DNA from: Lumnitzera littorea
Lineage: Eukaryota; Streptophyta; Magnoliopsida; Myrtales; Combretaceae
NCBI GenBank assembly: GCA_024138015.1
Contig: JAMXBB010000011.1
Coordinates: 67,532,308-67,596,307, forward strand
Direction: 5' to 3'
DNA: 64,000 nucleotides
The notes under the pieces are model-generated. The model worked only from the letters and a program-made list of their open reading frames with translations. It was not told where the DNA came from and made no database searches. Positions 22,251-33,217 of the stretch are shown piece after piece. Numbering within the stretch: the first letter of the stretch is position 1; every line of letters begins with the position of its first letter. The position numbers and the translations under genes were made by a program.

Positions 22251-23542
22251 TTTTTCCTCTTCTTCTTTGGTTTTGGCTTTTCTAACATCCTTTTCCTCCT
22301 CCGGCTCACTTTCGTTGGTGCTATCAACTACATCTTCTTGGAGCATTATGATACATCGGTTCGGAGTTTGGACACTCCATGGCCATGTGTTAGAAGCTTA
22401 GGCATTTAAAGTACTTCACCTCATTGGTCTTCCATCCGGTGGTCTATCCTCTCTCATATGCTATTGGAGTCGACTTAGCCTCAGTTCAACTTAGCTATCC
22501 TGTTCAACTGTTGCTGACTTGCTCAACTATCATTTGGTCGGTCATTCTTTGGCTTGGCTTAAGCAAGTGGGTGCGAAATAGGGGTTTAGGAGAACGTTGG
22601 CCTAAGTCGGCTCAAAGCATTTCTCCTTTGCTTTTTGACTCTTTGTGTTATCTTAATCTCCTCTTCTAAGGTATAAAACCTCTACACTTACATAATGTTG
22701 TGAATCTCCAACTTGAGTTTAGAAATGAACCTTGACACTGTATGAGCCTCAAGTTTGTCAACGTCAGTCCGGATCATAAGCATTTGGAACTCTTTCACAT
22801 AGTCATCAACATATCGGCCTCCTTAGCGTAGTTCTTGTAACCTTGCAAATGTATCCTGTAGGTAGGTCTCAAGTATAAATCTACCCCTTAACAATCTTTT
22901 CATCTCATCCTAAGTCCTTACTGCTCATCTTCCATCCTTTGTTCTAGCTGTATTTAAATTCTTCAACCATAAAGTGGCATACCTAAAGAACTCAAGTGCA
23001 ATAAGTCGAACTTTTATAGCTTCTGTATATCTATATTAGTTAAACACCTTCTCTACCTTCTCTTCCTACTCCAAATATTCATCGGCATCTCCACTTCCAT
23101 TGAAAGGTAGGATTTAGACCTTGTCATTGTCTAGCCCTCGAAGGGCTCGGGGTCCTCGCTTTTATGCTCAATAATAATCAGCTTCTTCTTCTTCCTCTCC
23201 ATACTCCGCTGCATCAATCTCCTCATCATCTTCATCAACTTCCTCTAACTCTAGTCTTTGTCTAGCAACTCGATCTGCAACTCATCTAGCTTGCTACGAT
23301 CGAACTGGGCAATTGACTCGGCCACCTCACTCTTGAATATTTTTAGGTGGGTTATGCGATGGCATGCCCGAAGGTTGCTGCTTATTAACTTACATTACTG
23401 TAACTAGACTCTCAACAAGGTTAATGAGTCTATCAAGTTTGTCATCGACTAACCCTAAGGTATTACTACCATTATGATCACGATCAGGTTGAGCACTACT
23501 ACTCTGGTCTCTGATAACCCCTTAAACACTCAAATCACACAT
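22251..23542 (-). pseudogene. Element A: gag
   Basis: The likely start is the minus-strand ATG at 23542 (MCDLSV), the same place as in element E. The protein has a neutral N-terminal part (LGLVDDKLDRLINLVESLV), an acidic stretch at about 23200, the gag domain, and a zinc knuckle at about 22373-22415. The knuckle reads YFKCLSF*HMAMEC, so the first Cys is Tyr and a stop lies inside. After it comes an acidic run (KAKTKEEEE), where element B cuts the gene. The protease continues at 8414. Stops are common. Confidence 0.85.
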
Positions 23543-23880
23543 GATACAATACTTCTTAAACAAATTAACAACATAACACAAAAAAAACAATGCTTTCTTA
23601 TTACCCAAAAACTTCAACTAGCATACTAACAACTTTGATATCCAATAATCACTCAATTGGGACAGAAAAATGACTTTCTTTGTTTTTGGGGTGAAAAATA
23701 GAGTAAGCACAATGTAATAATGGAACCATGCTTACTGCATACAGATCTTCATTATACAGCTCATGCACCAAACTTACTCCACACAAACACACTACAACAA
23801 CTATGAAAGGAACACAACAGCTACTAACAACAAAGTGAACCAAACTTCACTGAACTTCAAACGCTCCCTGTTAGAACCAT
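23543..23880 (-). other. Element A 5' leader
   Basis: Untranslated region between primer site and gag. It corresponds base for base in layout to 25016-25354 of element E. The minus-strand frames at 23649-23843 and 23801-24013 are not supported as genes. Confidence 0.6.
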
Positions 23881-23892
23881 GCTTTGATACTA
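23881..23892 (-). other. Element A primer binding site (Met-tRNA type)
   Basis: The minus strand reads TAGTATCAAAGC, a decayed form of TGGTATCAGAGC. Confidence 0.8.
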
Positions 23893-23899
23893 GCAAATT

Positions 23900-24705
23900 T
23901 GATGCATCTCCGGGGTCAGACATATAGAGAAGCACCACAACAAAGGGAACCAAAAGAAATAGAATAAAAGTTAGCAAAGTCCAAGCACCTACCAAATGGA
24001 TACGATGCACCACTTAATCCTACTTGGCCTACAATCTGTCGAATGTGACTTACCGATCTGAATTAAATGGTTACTTACCACTACTCTTTGCTAAAGGGAA
24101 TAGATAAGAGTTAAAGGATAATGAGAACACTAAGGTTACTTAAAGAAAACATGAATAATTTCTCTATTGCTGATTAATTGTCTATGTACAAGTAAGTGGG
24201 GGTTGATATACCCATTTATTAGGGTTACTTTACATGTATGAAAAGACAAAAGGGTATTCTTACAATTAGGTTGCATAAAACATACTAAAAGGGGTAAAAT
24301 AGAGAAAGAATACTCGGTACGAAAGAGAAAAGAATTCTTCTAGAATGTCATGTTAGAAGACATGTGTCTCATAGTAACTAGATGTCAGAAATATGGTACA
24401 AGTGGGCGAAAGTGAGAGAAGAATTTGCAATTAGAAGCTGACTTGATATGGGTTAGATAGAGGGTCAATCAATCCTTCTGAAGAAGAGTCAGCTTAAGTT
24501 GCGGTTAGATGTCTGTAGTCAAATTGGGGGCTCGGCTCAGCTAATCTTAAGCTATTTTCTAGGATAAAGCATAGTTGTTGGGCAGGAACAAGTCCAATAT
24601 ACGTAAGGGTTTAGCAGTCAAGTTAGGATAAAAATCTCCATCTTAGATATGGCTTTAAGCTAGTATCCTTTAAGTGAGTCCTTGGAGTCTTCTTGCTTGG
24701 CTGCA
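23900..24705 (-). repeat. Element A 5' LTR
   Basis: The part from about 23900 to 24120 is the reverse complement of 24760-25000, the LTR end of element E. The minus strand would start TGCAGCCAAGC at 24705 and end near GATGCATC. A U3-like, AT-rich middle lies at 24150-24450. The outer end is inferred, because the matching 3' LTR is outside the window. Confidence 0.7.
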
Positions 24706-25002
24706 GGTGATTAGTCTAGGGGGTTGATTCCTATCAATTCAAGTATCCTCTTAGTAATCCTAGTGCTCTCATTACTCTTCAACTCTTATCTATCCTCTTT
24801 AGCAAAAAGTAGTGGCAAGTGACTCTTCAGTTCAAATCGGTAAGTCACTTCTAACGGATTATAGGCAGAGTAAGATTGAGTGGTACATCGTATGCATTCA
24901 ATAGCTACCTAAACTTTGCTAGCTTTTTCTTTTGCTTTCTTTCGGTTCGCCATCATTGTAGTACCTCTCCTTATGTTAAACCCTAGAGATGCACTAGCTT
25001 CA
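24706..25002 (+). repeat. Element E 5' LTR, 3' part only
   Basis: Matches the inner part of element A's LTR in inverted orientation and ends just before the primer site. The first part of the LTR is missing. A probably inserted into it, in which case the rest lies left of the window. Confidence 0.75.
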
Positions 25003-25003
25003 C

Positions 25004-25015
25004 TAGTATCAGAGC
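25004..25015 (+). other. Element E primer binding site (Met-tRNA type)
   Basis: TAGTATCAGAGC, one base away from TGGTATCAGAGC. Confidence 0.83.
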
Positions 25016-25354
25016 ATGGTTTTGTGAAGGAATGTGTGAAGTTGCAGTGAAGTTTTTTGTTCACTTTGTTATTAGTAGCTGCTATGTTCCTTCAACAGCT
25101 ACTGCAGTATGTTCGTAAGGAGTAAGTTTAAAGTTATAAGCTGTGTAGAAAAGATTTGTGTGTTGACAAGTGTGATTTCGTTGTTGCTTTATTCTTACCC
25201 TATTTTTCACTTTGAAAGCAAGGTAAGTTCATTTCTATTTTGTTTAAGTTGTTACTGGGTATTCAAATTGTTAGTGTGTTAATCAAAGTCTTAAGTAATA
25301 AGGAAGCATTGTTTTTTGTGTTATGTTGTTAATCTGTTTAAGAAGTATTGTATC

Positions 25355-26690
25355 ATGCCCAATTTGAGTGTTTAAGGTGATATTGGAGACTAAAGTAGTG
25401 GTGCTCAACCTAGTTATGGTCATATGATAGTAATACCCTAGGGTTAGTCAATGACAAACTTAACAGACTCACTAACTTTGTTGAGAGTCTAGTCACAGCA
25501 ATGCAAGTTAATAGGTAGTAACCTCAGGGCATGCCGCTACATAACCCACCTAAAAATATTCAAAAGCGAGGTAGCTAAGTTAATCGCCCAGTTTGATCAC
25601 AACAAACTAGAGGAGTTATAGACCGAGTTGTTAGATGAAGACTAAAGTTAGAAGAAGTTAAGGAAGATGATGAGAAAATTGATGCAGCGGAGTATGGAGA
25701 GGAAGAAGAAGAAGCTGGTTATTACTGAGCACAAGAGTAAGGACCTTGAGCTCTTCGAGGGCTAGACAATGTTAAGGTCTAAATCCCACCTTTAAGGGGA
25801 AGTAGAGATGCGGATGAATATTTGGAGTGAGAAGAGAAGGTGGAGAAGGTGTTTGACTATTATGGATAAATAGAAGCTGTGAAGGTTCGACTTGTTGCAC
25901 TTGAGTTCTCTAGGTATGTCATTAGGTAGTGGAAGAATCTGAATGCAACTAGAACAAGGGATGGAAGATGAGGAGTAAGGACCTGGGATGAGATGAAAAG
26001 ATTGTTAAGGGGTAGATTTATAACCGAGACCTACTTATAGGATAAATTTGCAAAGTTGTAAGAACTATACTAAGGAGGCCGTTCTGTTGATGACTATTTG
26101 AAAGAGTTAGAGATGCTTATGATTCGTGTCGATGTGGAAGAACTAGAGGCCCGTACATTATTAAGGTTCATTTTTGGACTCAGATATGAGATTCACAACA
26201 TTGTGGAGGTGCAAAGGTTTTATACCTTGGAAGAGGTGACTAAGACAATGCAGAAGGTTAAAAAGTAAAGGAGAAGTACTCCAAGCAGACTTAGACCCAT
26301 TTTCTAAAACCCTTAGCCCATACCGACCTGTTCAAACCAAGTTGAGGAAAGGAATGTCTAACTTGATGATAGCCGAGCAGGCCAATAAGGTTGAGCCAAT
26401 TAGCTAGCCCAAACTAAGGATATGCTGACCCCAAGGACATATGAAAGAGGATAGACTTCTAGATGGAAGACCAGTAAGGTGAAGTGCTTTAAATGCTTAG
26501 GCTTTAAACACATGGCTGCTGAGTATTCGAACCGGCGTAATATGGTGCTCCAAGGAGATGTAGTGGATAACACTGATAAGAGCAAACTCGATGAGGAAAG
26601 GGATGTTGGAAAAGCCGAAGCTGAAGAGGAAGAGGAGACTTGTGTCTATGTTAACTAGGGAGAAGTGATGACCCTAGTCCTGAGACGAGT
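25355..26690 (+). pseudogene. Element E gag
   Basis: The likely start is at 25355 (MPNLSV). The layout is the same as element A gag: LVNDKLNRLTNFVESLV, an acidic run DAAEYGEEEEEAG, then the gag domain with EEKVEKVFDYYG, WDEMKRLLRGRF and SVDDYLKELEMLMIRVDVEE. The zinc knuckle at about 26482-26525 is CFKCLGFKHMAAEY, so the last Cys is Tyr. Many stops occur, mostly TAG or TAA for Gln and Trp. It is clearly the same family as element A. Confidence 0.88.
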
Positions 26691-28104
26691 ACTGAGTTCC
26701 TTACTAAACTCTGATGAAGACTAGAGGGAAAATTTATTCTATATAAAGTGCACCATCAAGGGGCAATTGTGCACCATTATAGTGGACGAGGGAAGCTATA
26801 CTAATGTAGTTGTTGAATCCTTTATGCAGAGGTTGGGTCTGCTGACCTTAAAGCATCCCTAACCTTAGAAGCTACACTAGCTTCATGATAAGGGTGCTTT
26901 GCACATGACTAAGTAAGTAACTGTGTCATTCAATATTAGGAGTGTGTATAGGGACAAAATAGTATACGGTGTTATCCTTATAGGAGCTTCACATTTGTTG
27001 CCTAGACAACCTTAGTTGTTTGACCGATGTTTCACTCATGATGGATATAAGAACACCTATGCCTTTGTCAAGGATAGAAAAAAGATTGTGTTGCAACCCA
27101 TGACACCGACTCAAGTGAATGAGACCTATAATTAGCTTACCCGAGCTAATAAAAAGAAAGCCTTAATGATGAGCCGAAGAGAGATCCGAGTTGCTGAGAA
27201 GGCTGATGAGCCTATGTTCCTATTGGTTAGAAGATTGTTGGAGGTGAGAGATTTGGAGGGTATTCATGATGAGATCCAAAGCTTGCTAACTGATTTCTCT
27301 TATCGATTCTTTAAAGAATTGCTTAGAGGGTAGCCTCTAGTCTGAGGCATAGATTACTATATTGATCTATAGCCAAGAATCGCCTTACCAAACTGACTTG
27401 CATACAAAATGAACCCTGAGCAGGCTACTAAGTTGAAGAGACAAGTGGATGAACTCGTTGAGCGAGGATATGCAAGGGAGAGCATAAGCCCTTGTACAAT
27501 ACTAACTTAATTGGTCCTAAAGAAAGATGGTTCATGGCATATGTGCATTGATAGCCAAGGAATCAATTGAATTACTGTAAAATATAGATATGCAATACCG
27601 AAGCTTGACAACATGTTGGATGAACTCCATGGTGCCAAAATGTTTTCAAAGATTGATCTGCGAAAGTGCTACCACTAAATTCGCATAAGACTAGGTGATA
27701 AGTGGAAGACTACCTTCAAAACTAAGCATGGTCTCTACAAATCATTGGTTATGTTGTTTAGACTTACTAATGCGTTGAGCACATTCATGAGGTTAATGCA
27801 CCATGTAATGTGCCCTATGATCAAAAAATGTGTGGTTGTCTATTTTAATGGCATACTGGTATGTAATGCCAACCTGAACAACCATGTTCAACATCTTTGT
27901 GAAGTATTCGACATTCTACGAATTGAGAAGCTATATGGGAATTTGAAGAAGTGTATGTTTTGCCAAGATGAAGTGGTTTTCCTATGGCTTGTAGTGTTAG
28001 GGGAAGGAATTCGAGCAGATCAAGAGAAGATCCGAGCTGTTCTAGAGTAGCTGTTACTAAAGAAGGTCACTAAAGTTCGAAGTTTCCATGGCTTAGCTTC
28101 TTTT
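26691..28104 (+). pseudogene. Element E protease and reverse transcriptase, truncated by F
   Basis: Protease: LCTIIVDEGSYTNVVVESF at about 26770, with DEG where DSG or DGG is expected. Linker: DEIQSLLTDFSYRFFKELLRG. RT: VDELVERGYARESISPCTI, KKDGSWHMCIDSQG, KYRYAIPKLDNMLDELHGAKMF, IRIRLGDKWKTTFKTKHGLYK. The open run 27745-28050 carries the polymerase motif, which reads YFNG at 27841-27852, so both catalytic Asp residues are gone. The gene stops in VRSFHGLASF at 28104, where the F LTR begins. RNase H, integrase and the 3' LTR do not reappear to the right of F. Confidence 0.9.
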
Positions 28105-29013
28105 TTATGCAAATAGCAACCAAGAACTAATAAGACCAATCATAAGGATGGGTCCAAGCTCACCGAAAGCTTGAAAAGGTTGATGGGGAAATGTATAAAA
28201 GAACATAAAAGGTGAATAAGAAGTAAGCAAACCTATAAATAGCTCCAAAGGATATGATGCACCAGTAGAACTTTTAAGGACTCATGGCACAGCTCGATAT
28301 GACGTAAAGTTGGTCTAGTGAGGTTAGTCACCACCTAGCCTTGCTTAAGGGTTAGGATAAGAGTGAAATGAGAGTAAATAAATAATGTTTACAAAAGGAA
28401 ATATATTCAATATATTAATGATAATCTGATTCCTCTTATAGCTACATGTATAAGGGTATTTAAACTAGAGAGTTTAAGGTAACTTGCCTAAAAATAGAAA
28501 AGGCAAAAAACGTACTACCCTAAAGAAGTAATGTACAAGAATATAAAAGGGTAAAAATAAATATTTTAATATGGTAGATTCTCCATGTGGTCCTAGATAC
28601 GAAGCAATGATTCACTAGTGATGCTGTTGGAAGATGAAAACAAAACAATACAATTTAGTTAGGTGGCTGAATAAGGGTGTCGAGCAGGCGTGGACTTGTT
28701 GAAACAGGAGTGACTGAATATTCATATAGGATAGGACTCTTGGCATCTCAACATTAATGATGCCGAGAAAGTAGTCGGGTCAAACAGGACTAGGTTGGTG
28801 CACGGAGTTTGGCTATTATTAGGGTATTCTTCCAATTGGCACATAATTTCAAAGAGGTATGCAGTCACTTGGCACGGCTTAGAGAGTTGATCGACAGCAA
28901 GGAGCAACTCGACCTCAACAAGAGTCGATTGGAGTAGGAGGATTTGCCTCGCTAATCCCCTTAGTCCTTTGGCTCAGCTACAAGTTAAAGGCCTAATAGC
29001 CTTATTCTTATCA
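28105..29013 (-). repeat. F 3' LTR
   Basis: Matches 45600-46525 over its length. On the plus strand it starts TTATGC, where the other copy has TGATGC, and ends CTTATCA. Confidence 0.92.
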
Positions 29014-29024
29014 TTCCTTCTGGG
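29014..29024 (-). other. F polypurine tract
   Basis: The minus strand reads CCCAGAAGGAA just before the LTR. Compare CCCAAAGGGAA in A1. Confidence 0.8.
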
Positions 29025-29257
29025 TTAATTTGGATTTGAGATCAAATTCGACCAGTCTTCATTCAGTCCTCCATTAGGGTGATATAGATTGAGGTTGGCA
29101 ATGTTAAAGGTGTCCAAAACCCCATAACCTTTGGGCAGCTCTAATCTATAGGCGTTGTTGTTGATCTTCTAGAGGATTCTGAAAGGCCTTTCAACTAGTG
29201 TAGATAACTTGTTCCTTCTCTTACTTGAAAACCTTTCCTTGCTTAGGGTGATATCGA
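29025..29257 (-). pseudogene. F integrase C-terminal end
   Basis: The minus strand reads LSKERFSSKRRNKLSTLVERPFRIL, then INNNAYRLELPKGYGVLDTFNIANLNLYHP and a short acidic tail. It aligns with the end of A1 integrase at 6228-6470. It is cut on its N-terminal side by element H. Confidence 0.88.
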
Positions 29258-30258
29258 GGAATTCCTTTCAAACCCACGGTAATGATGGGAATCAACCTCC
29301 GACCACATTTAAGCCGAGGCCGAGAGGAAGGAAGATGAACACTTAACATCAGGTCTATCGTCAACTGAAGTGCCAAGAGATCACACAGCTGAGTAATCGA
29401 AACCAAAGAACCACTCGGAACATCAGAGAAAGACTTATGCCAACTAATTCTATGAATCAGCAATTGTAGGTCGACTGCTCTAGTGTCTTGGCCAAGACAC
29501 GCAAGACGTCAGGGACCCCTTCTCGAACTTGAACATCCAACTGCTGACCCTATCCATTTCGAATATTACTCCTCCTAGGACATGCTGAGTGACTTCATGT
29601 TGAGTGATTGCATGTCGAGTCTTATAAAACGCACAATTTTGTATTCTTATATATGTTTTCTTTCATTTTATTTATGGGCCCAATTCTTTATGGTTTAAGG
29701 CCTTGTACATTATTTACAATTTTACCACTAGGGTTTCGAACTTGCTATAAATAGCAACATTTGTACAGATACAGATAGACAGATAGATATACAAAAATAT
29801 ATATATAGAGTGAAACTTTCCTCTTTCGAGCAAGGCTATACTTAAGTTAGCATTTGCCAAATTATTGAGTGTTGATCATACTCTTTAATCGTCCCTGCAT
29901 TCTTATCAATCTTATCCTTAGATTGTGATGAACCCCTTCATTTGAATCGGTTAATGAGTTGCATCTAACCTTCATTTGAAACCCTAAGCAACATTTAGTG
30001 TTCGTAAGTCATATCAAACTTTATTTCGAGCTCAAACCCCTGATCGTATTTGTTTCTTGGTGAGTTATATCAATTCACACTCACCTTCAAAAACCTTCCT
30101 ATCCCTCGTACCTATTTTCCTTTTGAATACCTATTCTTGTTCTTTCGTTTCAAATCCGCTGCCGTTTCTTTCTAGAATGATCCTTTAATTCCTTATCATC
30201 TTGGTATCAGAGCTTTGATTCCTTATCATATTGGTATCAAAGATTTGATCCCTTATCA
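29258..30258 (+). repeat. H 5' LTR
   Basis: Similar to 32246-33217 along its length. The start is decayed (GGAATTCC for TGACTTCC) and the end is CCTTATCA. A TATA box is at 29746-29753. Short AT and GATA-like runs lie near 29770-29800. Confidence 0.9.
29746..29753 (+). promoter_or_regulatory. TATA box in H LTR (TATAAATA)
   Basis: Conserved in the other LTR at 32719-32726. Confidence 0.65.
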
Positions 30259-30280
30259 TATTGGTATCAAAGCTTTAGGG
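30191..30280 (+). repeat. Three 30 bp repeats containing primer-site copies
   Basis: CCTTATCATMTTGGTATCAR followed by AGCTTTGATT-like bases occurs at 30191, 30221 and 30251, exactly 30 bases apart. The first two lie inside the LTR, and the third holds the LTR end and the true primer site. The 3' LTR has the same first two units at 33150 and 33180 and stops at the start of the third. Confidence 0.93.
30262..30273 (+). other. H primer binding site (Met-tRNA type)
   Basis: TGGTATCAAAGC three bases after the LTR end. Two more near-identical sites lie 30 and 60 bases upstream inside the LTR. Confidence 0.85.
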
Positions 30281-30443
30281 AGACACGCGTGCTAGTGTTC
30301 TTCAAAGTAGATTTGTGGTTTTAACATTTCTATTAATCATTGTTCTATAGTGTAGTCTGTTGTTCATAGTAGTAAGTAGCTCCAGAAGTCAAGTTGTGGT
30401 TATTATTTCTTCAATTTTTTGGTAAATTACTATACGAACAAGA

Positions 30444-31660
30444 ATGTCGGAGGATAATGTCAACAACACTAAAGACAGTCCTCGTGGAAGCTTAAGGCAA
30501 CGTATTGACAACTTGGAGTTCCAGATTCAGAATCTTATTGACTCTATTCAGGAGCTTATTAGGTTAGTCAGAGGCCATAGACGTAATGGCTAAGAGGAAA
30601 AAAAAGGAAGAAGACACCCACAAGTGCAAGTGGTTCTAATGAACTTGATCATGATGACCAACAATGGAGAAGAGTTACTGAGCCAAGAAGAAGAGAAAAC
30701 CATCTAATGCTGAGAGGAAAAAATGATAGGAGTGTTGACTCCAAAACAAATCAAAAAGCTTGGAGAAGAGAGCCGAAGCCAAGAAGGAACATGGCTGAGT
30801 AGAGCTCTAATAGAAGTAGCTGAATCGAAGAGAATCGACTAGCTCGGAATGCAAAGGATGAACCCCAAGCACCTGACCGAGGACTTAACAATATAAAGCT
30901 TAAGTTGCCGACCTTTTATGGAAGTAGCCAACTTAAAGAGTTCCTTGACTAGGTTCCCTGAGTTAAGAAATTGTCCGAGTGCTATGAATGTGATGATCAA
31001 ACAAAGGTTAAGCTAGCTTCACTATCACTTGTTGAATACGCGAGTCTTTGGTAGGATAAGCCGGTTGCTAAGTGAGATATTGAAGGAGAAGAGCTTATCA
31101 AAACTTGGAGGTTCATGAAAAGATTGATGAACCAATGCTTTGTGCTGACTTATTTCAAGCAGGAGGTGCTCTATGCTTTCCAGCACCTGAGATAAGATCG
31201 AAATACTGTTGAAGAGTATTTACAAGAGTTTGAAACCTTGATGACGAGATGTGAAATTGTTGAGCCACGGGACCCCACCATTGCTAAATTCTTGAGTGGA
31301 CTCCAAGATGACATTGCTGATATAGTTGAATTGCAGCCGTTCAACTCTTTGGATGAGCTAATTAATTTGGCAATAAGAGTATAGAGGCAGAGGAGAAGAA
31401 AGCATCAAAGGTTAAGTAGCCGACCTCAGTAAGGTAGCCCTGAGCTTGAGAGGTATGCCAAGAGAAGGCAAGAAAAGAAGATGGAGAAAGGAGAACTTAG
31501 TCGACTAGCTTATTCCGAGAAAGAGAAGGCACCCGGCAACAAGGCCCGAGAAGTGAAATGCTTCAAATGCTTAAGCTACGGACATATTACGTCCTAATGC
31601 CCGAATAAAAGGGTCATGGTCTTAAAGGGCGAAGGGCCTGAAGCTCAAATCGAGAGTTAA
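30444..31660 (+). pseudogene. H gag
   Basis: Starts at 30444 with MSEDNVNNTKDSPRG, then a helical stretch LRQRIDNLEFQIQNLIDSI. A basic spacer leads to the gag domain from about 30900 (IKLKLPTFYGSSQLKEFLD, VKLASLSLVEYASLW). It continues with TWRFMKRLMNQCFVLTYFKQEV, NTVEEYLQEFETLMTRCEIVEP and IADIVELQPFNSLDELINLAIRV. The zinc knuckle at about 31560 is CFKCLSYGHITSxC, with a stop in place of one residue but all metal ligands present. There are fewer stops than in A or E, so H is relatively young. Confidence 0.88.
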
Positions 31661-32245
31661 AGTAATAAGAGCTCGGATGACTAGTTGATAGAAGAAGATG
31701 TCTATCCTGAGGACCTCGATAAACTCTTAGTTATGGTGACAAGAGCCGAATTGAAGGTAGATCCTGGACAAAGGGAAATTTTGTTACATATGTGGTGTCT
31801 GGTGCACGGGAAGACTTTTTCCTTAGTTATCGATGGAGGTAGTTGCACCAACATCGTCTCTATTGAGATAGTGGAAAAGATGAAGTTATTGACCTACTTG
31901 TACCCCTGACCCTATGGATTAAAGTAGTTTAATGATAAGGATATGGTCTATGTACATAAGCGTGCTCGGATTACATTCAAGGCGGGATAGAAGACGAGAT
32001 TGAGTTTGATGTGGTCCCTATGAATGCTACAAATTTACTTCTTGAACCACCTTAGGAGTATGACCGGAAAGAGATCCATGACAGCTTCCTCAACACTTAC
32101 ACTGTTCGGAAGGATGGGAAGAGCTATTGCTTGACCTCCATGAGCATTGAGGAAATCCAGAGACACTCGGCATCCATGGTGAAGAGAAAAGGGAAGAGAA
32201 GCTTATTTAGCATTCCGGCCCATGCTTAACACTTAACGTCAAGGA
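31661..32245 (+). pseudogene. H protease and truncated tail
   Basis: The open run 31685-31909 leads to FSLVIDGGSCTNIVSIEIVEKM, with the DGG triplet typical of plant gypsy proteases intact. A degraded segment follows (FNDKDMVYVHK, then a frameshifted part). The tail ends a few bases before the 3' LTR. There is no trace of RT. The bases TCAAGGA before 32246 may be the decayed purine tract. Confidence 0.85.
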
Positions 32246-33217
32246 TGACTTCCTTTCAAACTTACGGTAATAATGGGAATCAACCTCCAACCACATCTAA
32301 GCCGAGGCTAAGAGGAAGGAAGATGGACACTCAACATCAGGTCTATCATCAGCCAAAGTGCCAAGAGATCATATAGTTGAGTAATTAGAACCAAAGAACC
32401 ACTCGGAACATCAGAGAGAGACTTATGCTGACTGATTCTATGACTCGGCAATTGTGGGCCAACCTCTTTGGTGTCTTAGCCAAGACACGTGAGACGTCAA
32501 GGACCCTTTCTCGAACCCAGGCATCTAACTACCGAATCCATTCAGTTTGGATACTACTCCTCCCAAGACATGCTGAATGACTGTATACCAAGTCCTATAA
32601 AATGCACAGTTTTATATTCTTATATATGTTTTCCTTCATTTTATTTATAAGCTCAATTCTTTAGGGTTTAAAGCCTTGTACATTATTTATAGTTTTTCCA
32701 CTAGGGTTTAGGACTTACTATAAATAGCAACATTTGTACAAATAGATATATAGAAATATATACAGAGAGTGAAACTTTCCTCTTTTAGGCAAGGCTATAC
32801 TTGAGTTAGCATTTACTGGATTATCGAGTGTTGATCATACTCTTTAATCGTCCCTATGTTCTTATTAATCTTGTCCTCAGATTGTGGTGAACCCCTTCAT
32901 TTGAACCAGTTAATGAGTTGCATCTAACCTTCATTTGAAACCCTAACCAACATTTAGTGTTCGTAAGTCATATTAAACTCTATTTTGAGCTCAAATCCCT
33001 GATCGTATTTGTGTCTTGGTGAGTTATATCAATTCACATTCACCCTTAAAAACCTTCTTGTCCCCCGTACCCATTTTCCTTTTGAATACCCATTATTGTT
33101 CTTTTGTTCCAGATCTACTGCTGTTTCTTTCTGGATCAATCCTTTGATTCTTTATCATCTTGGTATTAGAGCTTCGATTCCTTATCATATTGGTATCGGA
33201 GATTCAATCCCTCATTA
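32246..33217 (+). repeat. H 3' LTR
   Basis: Starts TGACTTCCTTTCAAAC and ends CCTCATTA. It matches 29258-30258, with two of the 30 bp primer-site repeats near its end. Confidence 0.9.

Larger units (their letters stand above)
29258..33217 (+). mobile_element. Element H: short gypsy element with gag and protease only
   Basis: LTRs lie at 29258-30258 and 32246-33217. The interior of 2 kb holds a primer site, gag and protease, with no RT, RNase H or integrase. It lies inside F integrase, with C-terminal integrase on its left and N-terminal integrase on its right. The flanks atcga and cctcc do not match as a target duplication. The middle of F integrase, about 850 bp by comparison with A1, is gone, so either a deletion came with or after the insertion, or the ends were rearranged. 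Confidence 0.9.
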
